Shown here: positions 26,150 to 33,950 of the stretch, in pieces
Layout of the letters: each line of letters begins with the position of its first letter
Numbering within the stretch: position 1 is the first letter of the stretch
Assembly (NCBI RefSeq): GCF_000025985.1
Contig: NC_003228.3
Location: 2,356,001 to 2,420,000, forward strand
Reading direction: 5' to 3'
Source of the DNA: Bacteroides fragilis NCTC 9343
Lineage (GTDB): Bacteria; Bacteroidota; Bacteroidia; Bacteroidales; Bacteroidaceae
DNA: 64,000 nucleotides
The notes under the pieces: model-generated
What the model was told of the DNA's origin: nothing
The model's input: only the letters and a program-made list of their open reading frames with translations
Databases searched by the model: none
Made by a program: the position numbers and the translations under genes

Positions 26150-26182
26150 CGATGCTCCTTTCTAACCATTATAAACAATAAA
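26127..26182 (+). repeat. cassette repeat D
   Basis: TAACAACGAAAGAT, the perfect stem AGCATC-TGAC-GATGCT (26141-26156), then CCTTTCTAACCATTATAAACAATAA. It covers the 3' end and stop of array gene 4 and ends 10 bases before the next start codon. Together with A, B and C it defines the repeat family. Confidence 0.85.
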
Positions 26183-26192
26183 ACGAAGTTGT

Positions 26193-26624
26193 ATGGGAGA
26201 TATTGATATTCTTAATAAATTTGATAATGACAAGTTGATAGATGTAGTGAAAAATTATAAGCGCTATGGTTATGATGATGAGCTTCGTGATTATGCTATC
26301 AACTTATTGGGAGAGAGAGGATGGAGTAGAGAAGATTTGCAACAATTTGGTTATTTAACAAACTATGATTATGATGAAGCTGAAAAACAGTATAAAGCAT
26401 ACAATAGAAATTCATTGATAGGCATTTGTACGCTTGTATTTAGTGGAGGGATTTTGGCTGTTGTTTATTTAATCTTTCTAATTCTGGCTTATCGGAATGT
26501 TGCAAAATTCTATAATGCGTTAGGGCATAATCAAGATGAAACCGCATTATTCAACGCTCTTGGCGTGCTGGCTTATTTTCATCTGAAAGGAAGAATGAAA
26601 GAAGAATTAAAAGGAATAAGATAA
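26193..26624 (+). CDS. array gene 5: hypothetical membrane protein, putative immunity
   Basis: 143 aa. The first ~75 residues are soluble and charged (DNDKLIDVVKNYKRYGYDDELRDYAINLLGERGWSREDLQQFGY). One long hydrophobic stretch follows near residues 75-100 (LIGICTLVFSGGILAVVYLIFLILAY), enough for one or two membrane passes, then a cytoplasmic-looking tail. After its stop a weak half-repeat GATAACGTCTAAC (26641-26653) is seen, matching the left half of repeat A, but no full copy. Last gene of the first group. Confidence 0.65.
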   Translation: MGDIDILNKFDNDKLIDVVKNYKRYGYDDELRDYAINLLGERGWSREDLQQFGYLTNYDYDEAEKQYKAYNRNSLIGICTLVFSGGILAVVYLIFLILAYRNVAKFYNALGHNQDETALFNALGVLAYFHLKGRMKEELKGIR

Positions 26625-26724
26625 GTTTATAATGAAGTGGGATAACGTCTAACGGGGGATTATTGTTTGTAGCTGCACGGGCCTCTTTATATCCGTACAG
26701 CTAGTGCAAAAAAAGTTAAAAAGA

Positions 26725-26764
26725 AAACGATCGTTTACTTTATAAAAAATGTTTCATATCTTTG
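26725..26764 (+). promoter_or_regulatory. second AAACGATCGTTT promoter inside the array
   Basis: The palindrome is at 26725-26736 and the -7 TATCTTTG at 26757-26764, the same spacing (within one base) as at 22555-22595. The flanks GTGCAAAAAAA upstream and TCATCAAATTAATGA downstream also match the first promoter. This is a duplicated regulatory segment of about 90 bases and lets the following genes be transcribed independently of the first group. Confidence 0.75.
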
Positions 26765-26841
26765 GAGCGTCATCAAATTAATGATGTAATGTCTTGGCAG
26801 ACTAATACCTAAAAGCCAACTACTAATTTTTTATATTTTGA

Positions 26842-27300
26842 ATGATTATGAAAAAGTTCTTGTTTATTTTAACGGTAATTACCTGTTTTTTTGCAAGCAG
26901 TGTTGAAGCACGACGTGTGAGGTTTACAATCCCTGTGGACAACAGCATCCCGAAAGTAGTCACTCTTCCGGACAGTTCCTATTATAAAACAGATGAGGGC
27001 AGTCATTTAGACTTAGGCTATATCGAAGAAGATGGCAAACGTACCCTTGTACTATTCTCTGAGTCCAAGCCTGATACTTATTACGACATTTCGGACGAAT
27101 ATGCAGAAGCTATTTGTAGGGACTTGAACGTAGAAGAATTGGACACTCTTATCCCCAAGCCTACATTTTGGGATCAATGGGGTGGTAGCATCCTTTTCTA
27201 CGGTATTGTCGCATTAGTGGTTATCGGTGTGGTGAGTTATCTGAAAGATTTTATATTCAATCTTTTGGGGCTGTCGAAAAAGAAAGAAGAGGAGGAGTGA
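26842..27300 (+). CDS. secreted-then-anchored hypothetical protein of the second group
   Basis: 152 aa from the ATG at 26842; the Met two codons later is equally possible. Signal peptide KKFLFILTVITCFFASSVEA, a ~90-residue periplasmic-looking domain with conserved-looking ESKPDTYYDISDEYAEAI, a membrane segment near residues 115-135 (ILFYGIVALVVIGVVSYL), and a charged KKKEEEE tail. The topology places the middle domain in the periplasm. First gene after the second operator promoter. Putative immunity protein by context. Confidence 0.65.
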   Translation: MIMKKFLFILTVITCFFASSVEARRVRFTIPVDNSIPKVVTLPDSSYYKTDEGSHLDLGYIEEDGKRTLVLFSESKPDTYYDISDEYAEAICRDLNVEELDTLIPKPTFWDQWGGSILFYGIVALVVIGVVSYLKDFIFNLLGLSKKKEEEE

Positions 27301-27390
27301 AAAACAGCCCTAAAAGTTAATAGGCATGTGTATTAAATAACATCCGCAAAAATTTCTTACGGTAATAACAAACCACCAATAAAAATATTT

Positions 27391-28179
27391 ATGACTGACT
27401 TTAATTGGATGCTTTGGATAGTAACTCCAATCATCATCGTTTACTATCTTTATCGTCACGTATGGCCTGCCGTACGCAAGTTTATTCGCCTTTTTCAGGG
27501 CATACGCATCAATCCCCGTTCTCACTTGACGGAAGCGGAGTACAAGAAGCTGTCCGTAGGTTCACTTTATGCCTTGCAGCAGGGAGCCTATCTTAACTCC
27601 CTGACACTGGACATCAAGGATAAGCTTCCCACCATTCTTGCCGATTGGTGGGGCATCTGTAATGCCCAAGATGCCAAGCAGACTTTGGAATACCTCGGAA
27701 AAAAGGGATTTGCTTATTACTTCCCCCACGTTTATCAAGCTTTTCTGTTGGATGACGAGGAGGCGAAAGACCGGATTTTCCAGCAACACATGGATAGTCA
27801 GGAGGATTATGACAAAGCCGTGGAACAATTGCACAATCTCGAAGATTGCTACGATGAATTGCTGGAGTGTGGTACTATCACTTGTCGGGAAGACCTACTG
27901 CGCTACGGTGTAACGGGTTGGGATGCCGGACGTCTTAACTTCATGGCACGTGCTTGCTATGACATGAAGTATATCTCTGAAGACGAAGCGTGGCATTACA
28001 TAAATCATGCTTACGAAATGGTGCACAGCCATTTTTCCTCATGGCATGACTTTGCTATGAGCTACGTCATCGGGCGTGCCCTATGGGGAGGTAAAAGCGC
28101 ATCCAATTCAGGCATGATGTATATGGCAGAGGATTTACTGAAAAGTGAGAAAAGCCCGTGGACAAAAATCGAATGGTAA
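27391..28179 (+). CDS. DUF1266-family protein with N-terminal membrane anchor
   Basis: 262 aa. A single membrane segment at residues 5-22 (MLWIVTPIIIVYYLYRHVW) is followed by a soluble helical domain that matches DUF1266: W..WGI near residue 86, GVTGWDAGRLNFMARACYDMKYISEDEAWHYI near residues 172-203, and SYVIGRALWGG near residue 228. DUF1266 proteins occur widely next to polymorphic toxins and are thought to act as immunity proteins. It shares the second operator promoter with the gene 90 bases upstream. Confidence 0.75.
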   Translation: MTDFNWMLWIVTPIIIVYYLYRHVWPAVRKFIRLFQGIRINPRSHLTEAEYKKLSVGSLYALQQGAYLNSLTLDIKDKLPTILADWWGICNAQDAKQTLEYLGKKGFAYYFPHVYQAFLLDDEEAKDRIFQQHMDSQEDYDKAVEQLHNLEDCYDELLECGTITCREDLLRYGVTGWDAGRLNFMARACYDMKYISEDEAWHYINHAYEMVHSHFSSWHDFAMSYVIGRALWGGKSASNSGMMYMAEDLLKSEKSPWTKIEW

Positions 28180-28240
28180 CTAATGTAGCCTGCTGGTAGT
28201 GAATGTTGTTCCTTATCAAAATATCAGGAGTTTTGTATAA

Positions 28241-28465
28241 ATGAAGAAAGGCATAAAAAAAGATAATTATTTTGAACGTAACCGGATAATCCAGCAAACA
28301 CAAAAATACAGGTACAACTTTATCGACTACCTTTATTATCAGGGAGAGCGATATAATAAGAGATATATAAGAAGTTCTGGAAATCAGTTAATAACATTGT
28401 ATTGGATAGGTTTTGTTTTCTTGCCGCTCCTACCTTTTTGTACTCCTCACTATACCGATATCTAG
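28241..28465 (+). CDS. small hypothetical membrane protein
   Basis: 74 aa. A basic N-terminus (MKKGIKKDNYFERNRIIQQTQKYRYNFIDYLYYQGERYNKRYIR) and one hydrophobic segment near residues 50-68 (LITLYWIGFVFLPLLPFC). An AGGAG-like sequence lies a few bases upstream of the ATG. It and the next gene might be one gene interrupted by the stop at 28463, since both are short and membrane-associated, but their frames differ. Confidence 0.4.
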   Translation: MKKGIKKDNYFERNRIIQQTQKYRYNFIDYLYYQGERYNKRYIRSSGNQLITLYWIGFVFLPLLPFCTPHYTDI

Positions 28466-28474
28466 GGGGATATC

Positions 28475-28735
28475 TTGGAAAAAGTGAATTTAATAGAAAA
28501 TCTTCATCCGATAGTGGAGATCGTAATTTTTCTTTTTCCAATATTTGTTGCAATAACACTTCCGCCCAATTTGTGGTGCTTGTTGAGATACAAAAAAGAC
28601 AGGGCGATGGCCATCAAGCATCACTACCGACAAAGTATATGGAAGGATGCGATTCCCATATGGCTGTTGTGGATGATTCCTTTTTTATTTCACCTGTTAT
28701 TATTTGCAATCTATGATGTAACAACAAAAAAATAA
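28475..28735 (+). CDS. small two-TM hypothetical protein, TTG start
   Basis: 86 aa starting at TTG, preceded by AGGGGGA at a good ribosome-binding distance. Two hydrophobic segments (IVEIVIFLFPIFVAITL near residue 14 and WLLWMIPFLFHLLLFAIY near residue 63). No family recognised. Lies at the right-hand end of the array region, read the same way as the other genes. Confidence 0.45.
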   Translation: MEKVNLIENLHPIVEIVIFLFPIFVAITLPPNLWCLLRYKKDRAMAIKHHYRQSIWKDAIPIWLLWMIPFLFHLLLFAIYDVTTKK

Positions 28736-28748
28736 ACTAAAGGAAATA

Positions 28749-28904
28749 ATGAAAGCAGAACTAAAAATTGAAGAAGAACCCTTATTTTTCATAATCTCAC
28801 TTTTTGGGGATGCAAAACTAATTTTAATCACTGTAAATGAGTTAAATAGAGTGTGGGAGAATTACGTTAAAAGTAAGCCATTTTCCGACAATCGTACCCC
28901 CTAA
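28749..28904 (+). CDS. 51-aa hypothetical peptide
   Basis: ATG preceded by AAAGGAAAT, giving 51 residues beginning MKAELKIEEEPLFFIISLFG and ending SDNRTP. Starts 13 bases after the previous gene's stop. Its last codons form the left arm of a strong hairpin, so the coding end and the terminator overlap. Possibly the truncated start of a longer gene. Confidence 0.45.
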   Translation: MKAELKIEEEPLFFIISLFGDAKLILITVNELNRVWENYVKSKPFSDNRTP

Positions 28905-28929
28905 TCGTTTTTTGGGGAAGGGGGTACGA
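28894..28929 (+). terminator. hairpin overlapping a stop codon
   Basis: Perfect 9-bp stem CGTACCCCC / GGGGGTACG with an 18-base T-rich loop. The UAA of the 51-aa gene is in the loop. No strong T-run follows, so termination efficiency is uncertain. Confidence 0.55.
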
Positions 28930-28963
28930 TTTGGATACTAAAGTGTGTCTTTTTGTGCCCCTT

Positions 28964-28999
28964 TTTTGTCTTTCAGGCAAGACTAAAACATAAAAAAAG
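28964..28999. repeat. right copy of the 36-bp direct repeat
   Basis: 35/36 identical to 21661-21696. It is 65 bases from the 3' end of the tRNA-Lys gene. A terminator-like hairpin (TCCTACAAT ... ATTGTAGGA, 29000-29026) and then ACTTGTC follow it, parallel to the left copy. Confidence 0.8.
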
Positions 29000-29064
29000 T
29001 CCTACAATACGTTGATATTGTAGGACTTGTCTCTTTTTTGTCGCCGTTTGGCTTTGTTCTTATG

Positions 29065-29137
29065 TGATCCGCCTGGGGCTCGAACCCAGGACCCCAACAT
29101 TAAAAGTGTTGTGCTCTACCTGCTGAGCTAGCGAATC
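29065..29137 (-). tRNA. tRNA-Lys (anticodon TTT)
   Basis: 73 nt without CCA. Acceptor GATTCGC/GCGGATC pairs with one G-T, the D arm is GCTCAGCAGGTAGAGC, the anticodon arm CAACA-CTTTTAA-TGTTG puts TTT at 34-36, and the T arm is CTGGGTTCGAGCCCCAG. The gene's 3' end faces the mobile-looking region on the left, the usual orientation when an island uses a tRNA 3' end as attachment site. No second copy of the tRNA 3' end was found in the window. Confidence 0.95.
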
Positions 29138-29214
29138 AATCCTTTATTGCTGTTAAGCGGGTGCAAAGATAGAGCTATTTTTCATAATTGCAAATAAATT
29201 CCGAACATTTTTGT

Positions 29215-29222
29215 TATCTTTG
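29215..29222 (+). promoter_or_regulatory. -7 element of ettA
   Basis: TATCTTTG, an exact Bacteroides -7 match, 32 bases before the ettA start codon. Confidence 0.65.
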
Positions 29223-29253
29223 TGCCATAAATATCAATACACATTATTTATAT

Positions 29254-30942
29254 ATGGCTGACGATAAAAAAATAATTTTCTCGATGGTGGGAGTAAGCAA
29301 AGCTTTCCAACCTAACAAGAATGTACTAAAAGACATTTATCTTTCTTTCTTCTATGGAGCGAAGATTGGTATTATCGGTCTCAATGGTTCGGGTAAATCT
29401 ACTTTGCTGAAGATTATTGCCGGTCTGGAGAAATCTTATCAGGGGGAAGTGGTCTTTTCTCCCGGGTATTCAGTGGGCTATCTGGCACAGGAACCTTATC
29501 TGGATAACACAAAGACTGTGAAAGAAATCGTAATGGAGGGTGTGCAACCTATTGTTGATGCCCTGAACGAATACGAAGAAATTAATCAGAAGTTCGGTTT
29601 ACCTGAATATTATGAAGATCAGGACAAAATGGATCAACTTTTTGCGCGTCAGGGAGAGTTGCAGGACATTATCGATGCAACGGATGCCTGGAATTTGGAT
29701 AGTAAATTGGAGCGTGCAATGGATGCTCTTCGTTGCCCGCCCGAAGATCAGTCGGTGGCTAACCTGTCCGGTGGTGAGCGCCGCCGTGTGGCCCTTTGCC
29801 GACTGTTATTGCAAAAGCCTGATATTTTGCTGCTCGACGAACCGACGAACCACTTGGATGCTGAGTCTATCGACTGGTTGGAGCAACATTTGCAACAGTA
29901 CGAAGGTACGGTAATTGCAGTGACGCACGACCGCTACTTCCTCGATCATGTTGCCGGATGGATCCTTGAACTTGACCGCGGTGAGGGTATTCCCTGGAAG
30001 GGCAACTACTCCAGCTGGTTGGAGCAGAAGACCAAACGAATGGAAATGGAAGAAAAGACTGCCAGCAAGCGTCGCAAAACTCTGGAACGTGAGCTCGAGT
30101 GGGTACGTATGGCACCCAAGGCCCGCCAGGCTAAGGGTAAAGCTCGTTTGAACTCGTACGATAAGCTGTTGAACGAAGATGTGAAGGAGAAAGAAGAGAA
30201 GTTGGAAATCTTCATTCCGAATGGTCCTCGCTTGGGTAATAAGGTGATCGAGGCAAAACATGTGGCGAAGGCTTATGGTGATAAACTACTGTTTGACGAT
30301 CTGAACTTTATGCTTCCTCCAAATGGTATTGTGGGAGTTATCGGTCCGAATGGTGCCGGTAAAACAACTCTTTTCCGTCTGATCATGGGACTGGAAACAG
30401 TCGATAAAGGTGAGTTTGAAGTAGGGGAGACTGTGAAAGTGGCTTATGTAGACCAGCAGCATAAGGATATCGATCCGAACAAGAGTGTTTATCAGGTGAT
30501 CTCCGGTGGTAATGACTTGATCCGTATGGGAGGTCGCGATATCAATGCGCGTGCATACCTTTCGCGCTTCAATTTCTCCGGAGCCGACCAGGAAAAACTT
30601 TGTGGTGTGCTTTCGGGTGGAGAGCGGAATCGTCTGCATCTGGCTATGGCACTGAAGGAAGAAGGAAACGTGTTGTTGCTCGACGAGCCGACCAATGATA
30701 TCGATGTCAATACTCTGCGTGCACTCGAAGAGGGTCTGGAAGATTTTGCAGGTTGTGCTGTTGTCATTTCGCATGACCGTTGGTTCCTCGATCGAATCTG
30801 TACGCATATTCTTGCTTTCGAAGGCGATTCGAATGTGTTCTACTTTGAAGGTTCTTATTCGGAGTACGAAGAGAATAAATTAAAACGACTTGGCAACGAA
30901 GAACCTAAGCGTGTGAGATATAGAAAGCTGATAGCTGACTAA
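29254..30942 (+). CDS. ettA: ABC-F translation factor EttA
   Basis: 562 aa from the Met at 29254; the upstream ATG at 29188 falls before the promoter and would add residues absent from the family. Two ABC ATPase domains without membrane segments: Walker A GLNGSGKST and GPNGAGKTT, signatures NLSGGERRRVA and VLSGGERNRL, Walker B LLLLDEPTNHLD and LLLDEPTND. The linker between them holds the charged ABC-F coiled-coil (KARQAKGKARLNSYDKLL). The N-terminus FSMVGVSKAFQPNKNVLKDIYLSFFYGAKIGI matches EttA, which gates ribosome entry into elongation according to ATP levels. Confidence 0.93.
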   Translation: MADDKKIIFSMVGVSKAFQPNKNVLKDIYLSFFYGAKIGIIGLNGSGKSTLLKIIAGLEKSYQGEVVFSPGYSVGYLAQEPYLDNTKTVKEIVMEGVQPIVDALNEYEEINQKFGLPEYYEDQDKMDQLFARQGELQDIIDATDAWNLDSKLERAMDALRCPPEDQSVANLSGGERRRVALCRLLLQKPDILLLDEPTNHLDAESIDWLEQHLQQYEGTVIAVTHDRYFLDHVAGWILELDRGEGIPWKGNYSSWLEQKTKRMEMEEKTASKRRKTLERELEWVRMAPKARQAKGKARLNSYDKLLNEDVKEKEEKLEIFIPNGPRLGNKVIEAKHVAKAYGDKLLFDDLNFMLPPNGIVGVIGPNGAGKTTLFRLIMGLETVDKGEFEVGETVKVAYVDQQHKDIDPNKSVYQVISGGNDLIRMGGRDINARAYLSRFNFSGADQEKLCGVLSGGERNRLHLAMALKEEGNVLLLDEPTNDIDVNTLRALEEGLEDFAGCAVVISHDRWFLDRICTHILAFEGDSNVFYFEGSYSEYEENKLKRLGNEEPKRVRYRKLIAD

Positions 30943-30957
30943 TACTTAACAATATGT

Positions 30958-30988
30958 AAGCCCCGCAATCAATTTGCGGGGCTTTTTT
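30958..30988 (+). terminator. rho-independent terminator of ettA
   Basis: An 11-bp stem AAGCCCCGCAA / TTGCGGGGCTT with a 5-base loop and a following T-run, 15 bases after the ettA stop. Confidence 0.9.
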
Positions 30989-31066
30989 GTTTCATAGAGC
31001 TATAATATGTTTATCTCTCTTAAAAAATTGTAGCATCTTTGTAATGTATATATAAAGAATATTAAT

Positions 31067-31074
31067 TACCTTTG
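31067..31074 (+). promoter_or_regulatory. -7 element of the TonB receptor operon
   Basis: TACCTTTG, matching TAnnTTTG, 64 bases upstream of the receptor start codon. Confidence 0.6.
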
Positions 31075-31137
31075 TATTCCAAAACGTTTATTTACAATTT
31101 ATTAATTAACAAGTTCTATTAACTAACAAAGAGAATT

Positions 31138-33927
31138 ATGAGAAGACATCTAATTCATTTCCTGCTGGTTGCAGTGCTGACGGTATGTTCTGCCGCTACG
31201 GCCATTGCCCAGGTAACAGTGAAAGGTCAAGTTGTGGATGCGGAAACAGGTGAGCCATTGATTGGTGCAGCCGTAACGATTGTCGGTACCACCCAGGGTA
31301 GTGTGACTAACTTGGATGGTATGTTCACACAAAAAGCTGCCTCCGGTTCAACGCTGCTTATCAAGTACCTTGGTTACAAGGAATTCAGCAAGAAGATCAC
31401 CCAGAAAGGTGGTACTGAAGATTTGGGCGTAATAAAAATGGCAGCCGATGCAATGGTGCTGAATGACGTTATCATCACTTCTTCTGTTGCTGTTTCGCGT
31501 AAAACACCGGTAGCTGTATCGACAGTTGACCCTGTCTTTATCGAGGAGAAGCTCGGAACACAGGAGTTTCCTGAAGTTTTGAAGTCTACTCCGGGTATCT
31601 ATGCAACTAAGCAAGGTGGTGGTTTTGGTGACTCCAAAGTGAACATACGTGGTTTTAAGACTGAGAACTCTGCTATGATGATTAACGGTGTTCCGATGAA
31701 TGATATGGAATGGGGTGGCATCTATTGGTCGAACTGGGCCGGTTTGAGTGATGTGACTCGTAGCATGCAGGTACAGCGTGGTTTGGGTGCATCAAAGGTA
31801 GCGGCTCCTTCAGTGGGTGGTTCTATCAACATTGTGACTAATACAATCGATGCCAACAAAGGCGGTTTCGTATCTTATGGTATGGGTAACGACGGATTGA
31901 ACAAAATCCTGTTCAAGGTATCTACCGGATTGACCAAATCAGGTTGGGCCATGACCCTTTTGGGAGGTAAGACCTGGGCCGATGGTTATATCCAGGGAAC
32001 CAACTACGAAGCCTACAACTGGTTTGTGAATATTACAAAGCGTTTCAATGACAATCATCAGTTGTCATTTACTGCTTTTGCTGCTCCCCAGTGGCATAAT
32101 CAGCGTGGAAATAAAGACGGACTTACCATTGAAGGATGGCAGGAAGTTGCGAAGAATTATATGAATGGTGAGAAGCCTTATCGTTATAACCCTACCTACG
32201 GATTCGGGTTGAACGGACAAAGAAAGTCATCGGCATATAATGTGTATAATAAACCTCAGTTGTCATTGAACCATTTGTGGCAGATTAATGAAAAGTCAAG
32301 TTTGAGTACGGCTCTGTATGCTTCTATCGGTCGTGGATATGGCTATTCCGGTCAGGGATTGACCAGTGCGGATCGCAGTAACTGGTATGGCAGTAACAAT
32401 GGTAACCTGAATATGACTTTCCGTAAAGCCGACGGTACATTTGCGTATGATGAAATATATGCTTTGAATGAAGCGAGTGAGAATGGTTCGGTTATGGCAA
32501 TGTCGAAGTCTAAGAACTTCCATAACTGGTATGGTCTGCTTTCTACTTATACTACTAAGTTCGGTGATTACTTCGATTTCTATGGTGGTATAGACTACCG
32601 TTATTATAAAGGTACACACACCAATGAATTGGTTGACCTCTATGGTGGTGACTTTTATGTAGACTCTTCTTCAAGAAAAAGTGTTTTGGCTTCAAACAAT
32701 GCCGCCGCTGCTGCCGGTTCTTCATTTGTGAACCAGAAATTGAAAGTAGGTGATATTGTTTATCGTGACTTTGATGGCTATGTGATGTCTGAGGGAGTAT
32801 TTGCTCAAGGTGAATACAACAGAGATAAGTTGAGTGCCTTCATTTCCGGTTCGGTTTCTAATACCGGTTACTGGCGTTACGACCGTTTTTACTATGACAA
32901 GGCACACGCCAAATCAAAAACTGTCAACTTCATCGGTTGGAATGCAAAGGGAGGTTTGAACTACAACCTTACCGAAAATCATAATGTGTTTGCCAATATC
33001 GGTTATATCAGCCGTGCTCCATTCTTCTCGGGAGGTGCTTTCCTTAATTCAACAGTCAGCAATGCGACAAACCCCGATGCAGTGAACGAGAAAGTGTTCT
33101 CTTTCGAAATCGGATACGGCTATCGTTCGAGCTTCCTTACTGTGAACATCAATGCCTACCACACTCGTTGGATGGACAAAACCACTACCCGTTCACAGGA
33201 TATCACAAACTACTATGAAGGCAGCCTTAGCGAGCCTTACGATGCAAGTAAGCTGGTTTCTACCAAGTCTGTTATCAATATGCAGGGTGTGAATGCTTTG
33301 CACCAGGGTGTCGAACTTGATTTTGTAGCAAAACCTTTCCAATGGCTGGATTTGAGCGGTATGTTCTCTATCGGTAACTGGCGTTGGGATAGCAATGCTT
33401 CGGGTAGCTTCACTGTAGAAGGTCAATTTGTGAACAGCGCATCTATCAAGGGAAGCGATGGTAAGGATGTGACCGTTCTTGTAAATGCGGCAGCTAACGG
33501 ATTGGAGCCGGGTACAATGAAACTGAACCTGAAAGATGTGAAAGTGGGTGGATCTGCACAGACTACCGCAGCTTTGGGTGCTACTTTCAAGATCGACAAA
33601 GCCCTTCGTCTGGGTATCGACTGGAACTTATACGCACGTAATTATGCTGACTGGTCATTGAACTCAAACGACCTGGTGATGAACAGTGAGAAGGACTTTT
33701 CTACTCCTTGGCGTATTCCGACTGCAAGTACTTTCGATTTGAACGCAAGTTATAAATTCAACTTTGGTAAGCTGAATGCAGTACTGTCAGGTAACGTGAA
33801 CAACTTATTCGACCAGACTTATATTTCTGATGCGACAGATGGTAGCAATCACGATTGGAAGACCGCTTACAATGTGTTCTACGGATTCGGCCGTACTTAT
33901 AGCTTGAGATTAAAAGTTAATTTCTAA
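31138..33927 (+). CDS. TonB-dependent outer-membrane receptor with carboxypeptidase-like N-domain
   Basis: 929 aa. Signal peptide to about residue 25 (ATAIAQ). Residues 27-115 are the CarboxypepD_reg-like domain (VTVKGQVVDAETGEPLIGAAVTIVGT). The plug follows with KVNIRGFKTENSAMMINGVPMND and VQRGLGASKVAAPSVGGSINIVTN, and the rest is the beta-barrel ending in an aromatic strand (RTYSLRLKVNF). It is shorter than typical SusC proteins (about 1000 aa). A lipoprotein gene follows 23 bases later in place of a SusD. It imports an unknown ligand across the outer membrane with TonB energy. Confidence 0.9.
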   Translation: MRRHLIHFLLVAVLTVCSAATAIAQVTVKGQVVDAETGEPLIGAAVTIVGTTQGSVTNLDGMFTQKAASGSTLLIKYLGYKEFSKKITQKGGTEDLGVIKMAADAMVLNDVIITSSVAVSRKTPVAVSTVDPVFIEEKLGTQEFPEVLKSTPGIYATKQGGGFGDSKVNIRGFKTENSAMMINGVPMNDMEWGGIYWSNWAGLSDVTRSMQVQRGLGASKVAAPSVGGSINIVTNTIDANKGGFVSYGMGNDGLNKILFKVSTGLTKSGWAMTLLGGKTWADGYIQGTNYEAYNWFVNITKRFNDNHQLSFTAFAAPQWHNQRGNKDGLTIEGWQEVAKNYMNGEKPYRYNPTYGFGLNGQRKSSAYNVYNKPQLSLNHLWQINEKSSLSTALYASIGRGYGYSGQGLTSADRSNWYGSNNGNLNMTFRKADGTFAYDEIYALNEASENGSVMAMSKSKNFHNWYGLLSTYTTKFGDYFDFYGGIDYRYYKGTHTNELVDLYGGDFYVDSSSRKSVLASNNAAAAAGSSFVNQKLKVGDIVYRDFDGYVMSEGVFAQGEYNRDKLSAFISGSVSNTGYWRYDRFYYDKAHAKSKTVNFIGWNAKGGLNYNLTENHNVFANIGYISRAPFFSGGAFLNSTVSNATNPDAVNEKVFSFEIGYGYRSSFLTVNINAYHTRWMDKTTTRSQDITNYYEGSLSEPYDASKLVSTKSVINMQGVNALHQGVELDFVAKPFQWLDLSGMFSIGNWRWDSNASGSFTVEGQFVNSASIKGSDGKDVTVLVNAAANGLEPGTMKLNLKDVKVGGSAQTTAALGATFKIDKALRLGIDWNLYARNYADWSLNSNDLVMNSEKDFSTPWRIPTASTFDLNASYKFNFGKLNAVLSGNVNNLFDQTYISDATDGSNHDWKTAYNVFYGFGRTYSLRLKVNF

Positions 33928-33950
33928 TCTAAAAACAGGAAGTTTAAATT

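Noticed and set aside
24211-26182. Classical integron attC sites
   Set aside because: GCTTAAC in copy A fits RYYYAAC by chance, but the matching GTTRRRY right core is missing in all copies and the recombinase is not an obvious IntI. A distinct repeat family is the better description.
21661-28999. CRISPR array
   Set aside because: The repeats are separated by whole genes of 400-850 bases rather than regular 30-40 base spacers, and no cas gene is present.
29065-29137. Duplicate tRNA-Lys 3' end as a second attachment site
   Set aside because: No second copy of the tRNA 3' sequence was noticed between bases 1 and 29,000, so tRNA-based integration of the whole T6SS region cannot be shown inside this window.
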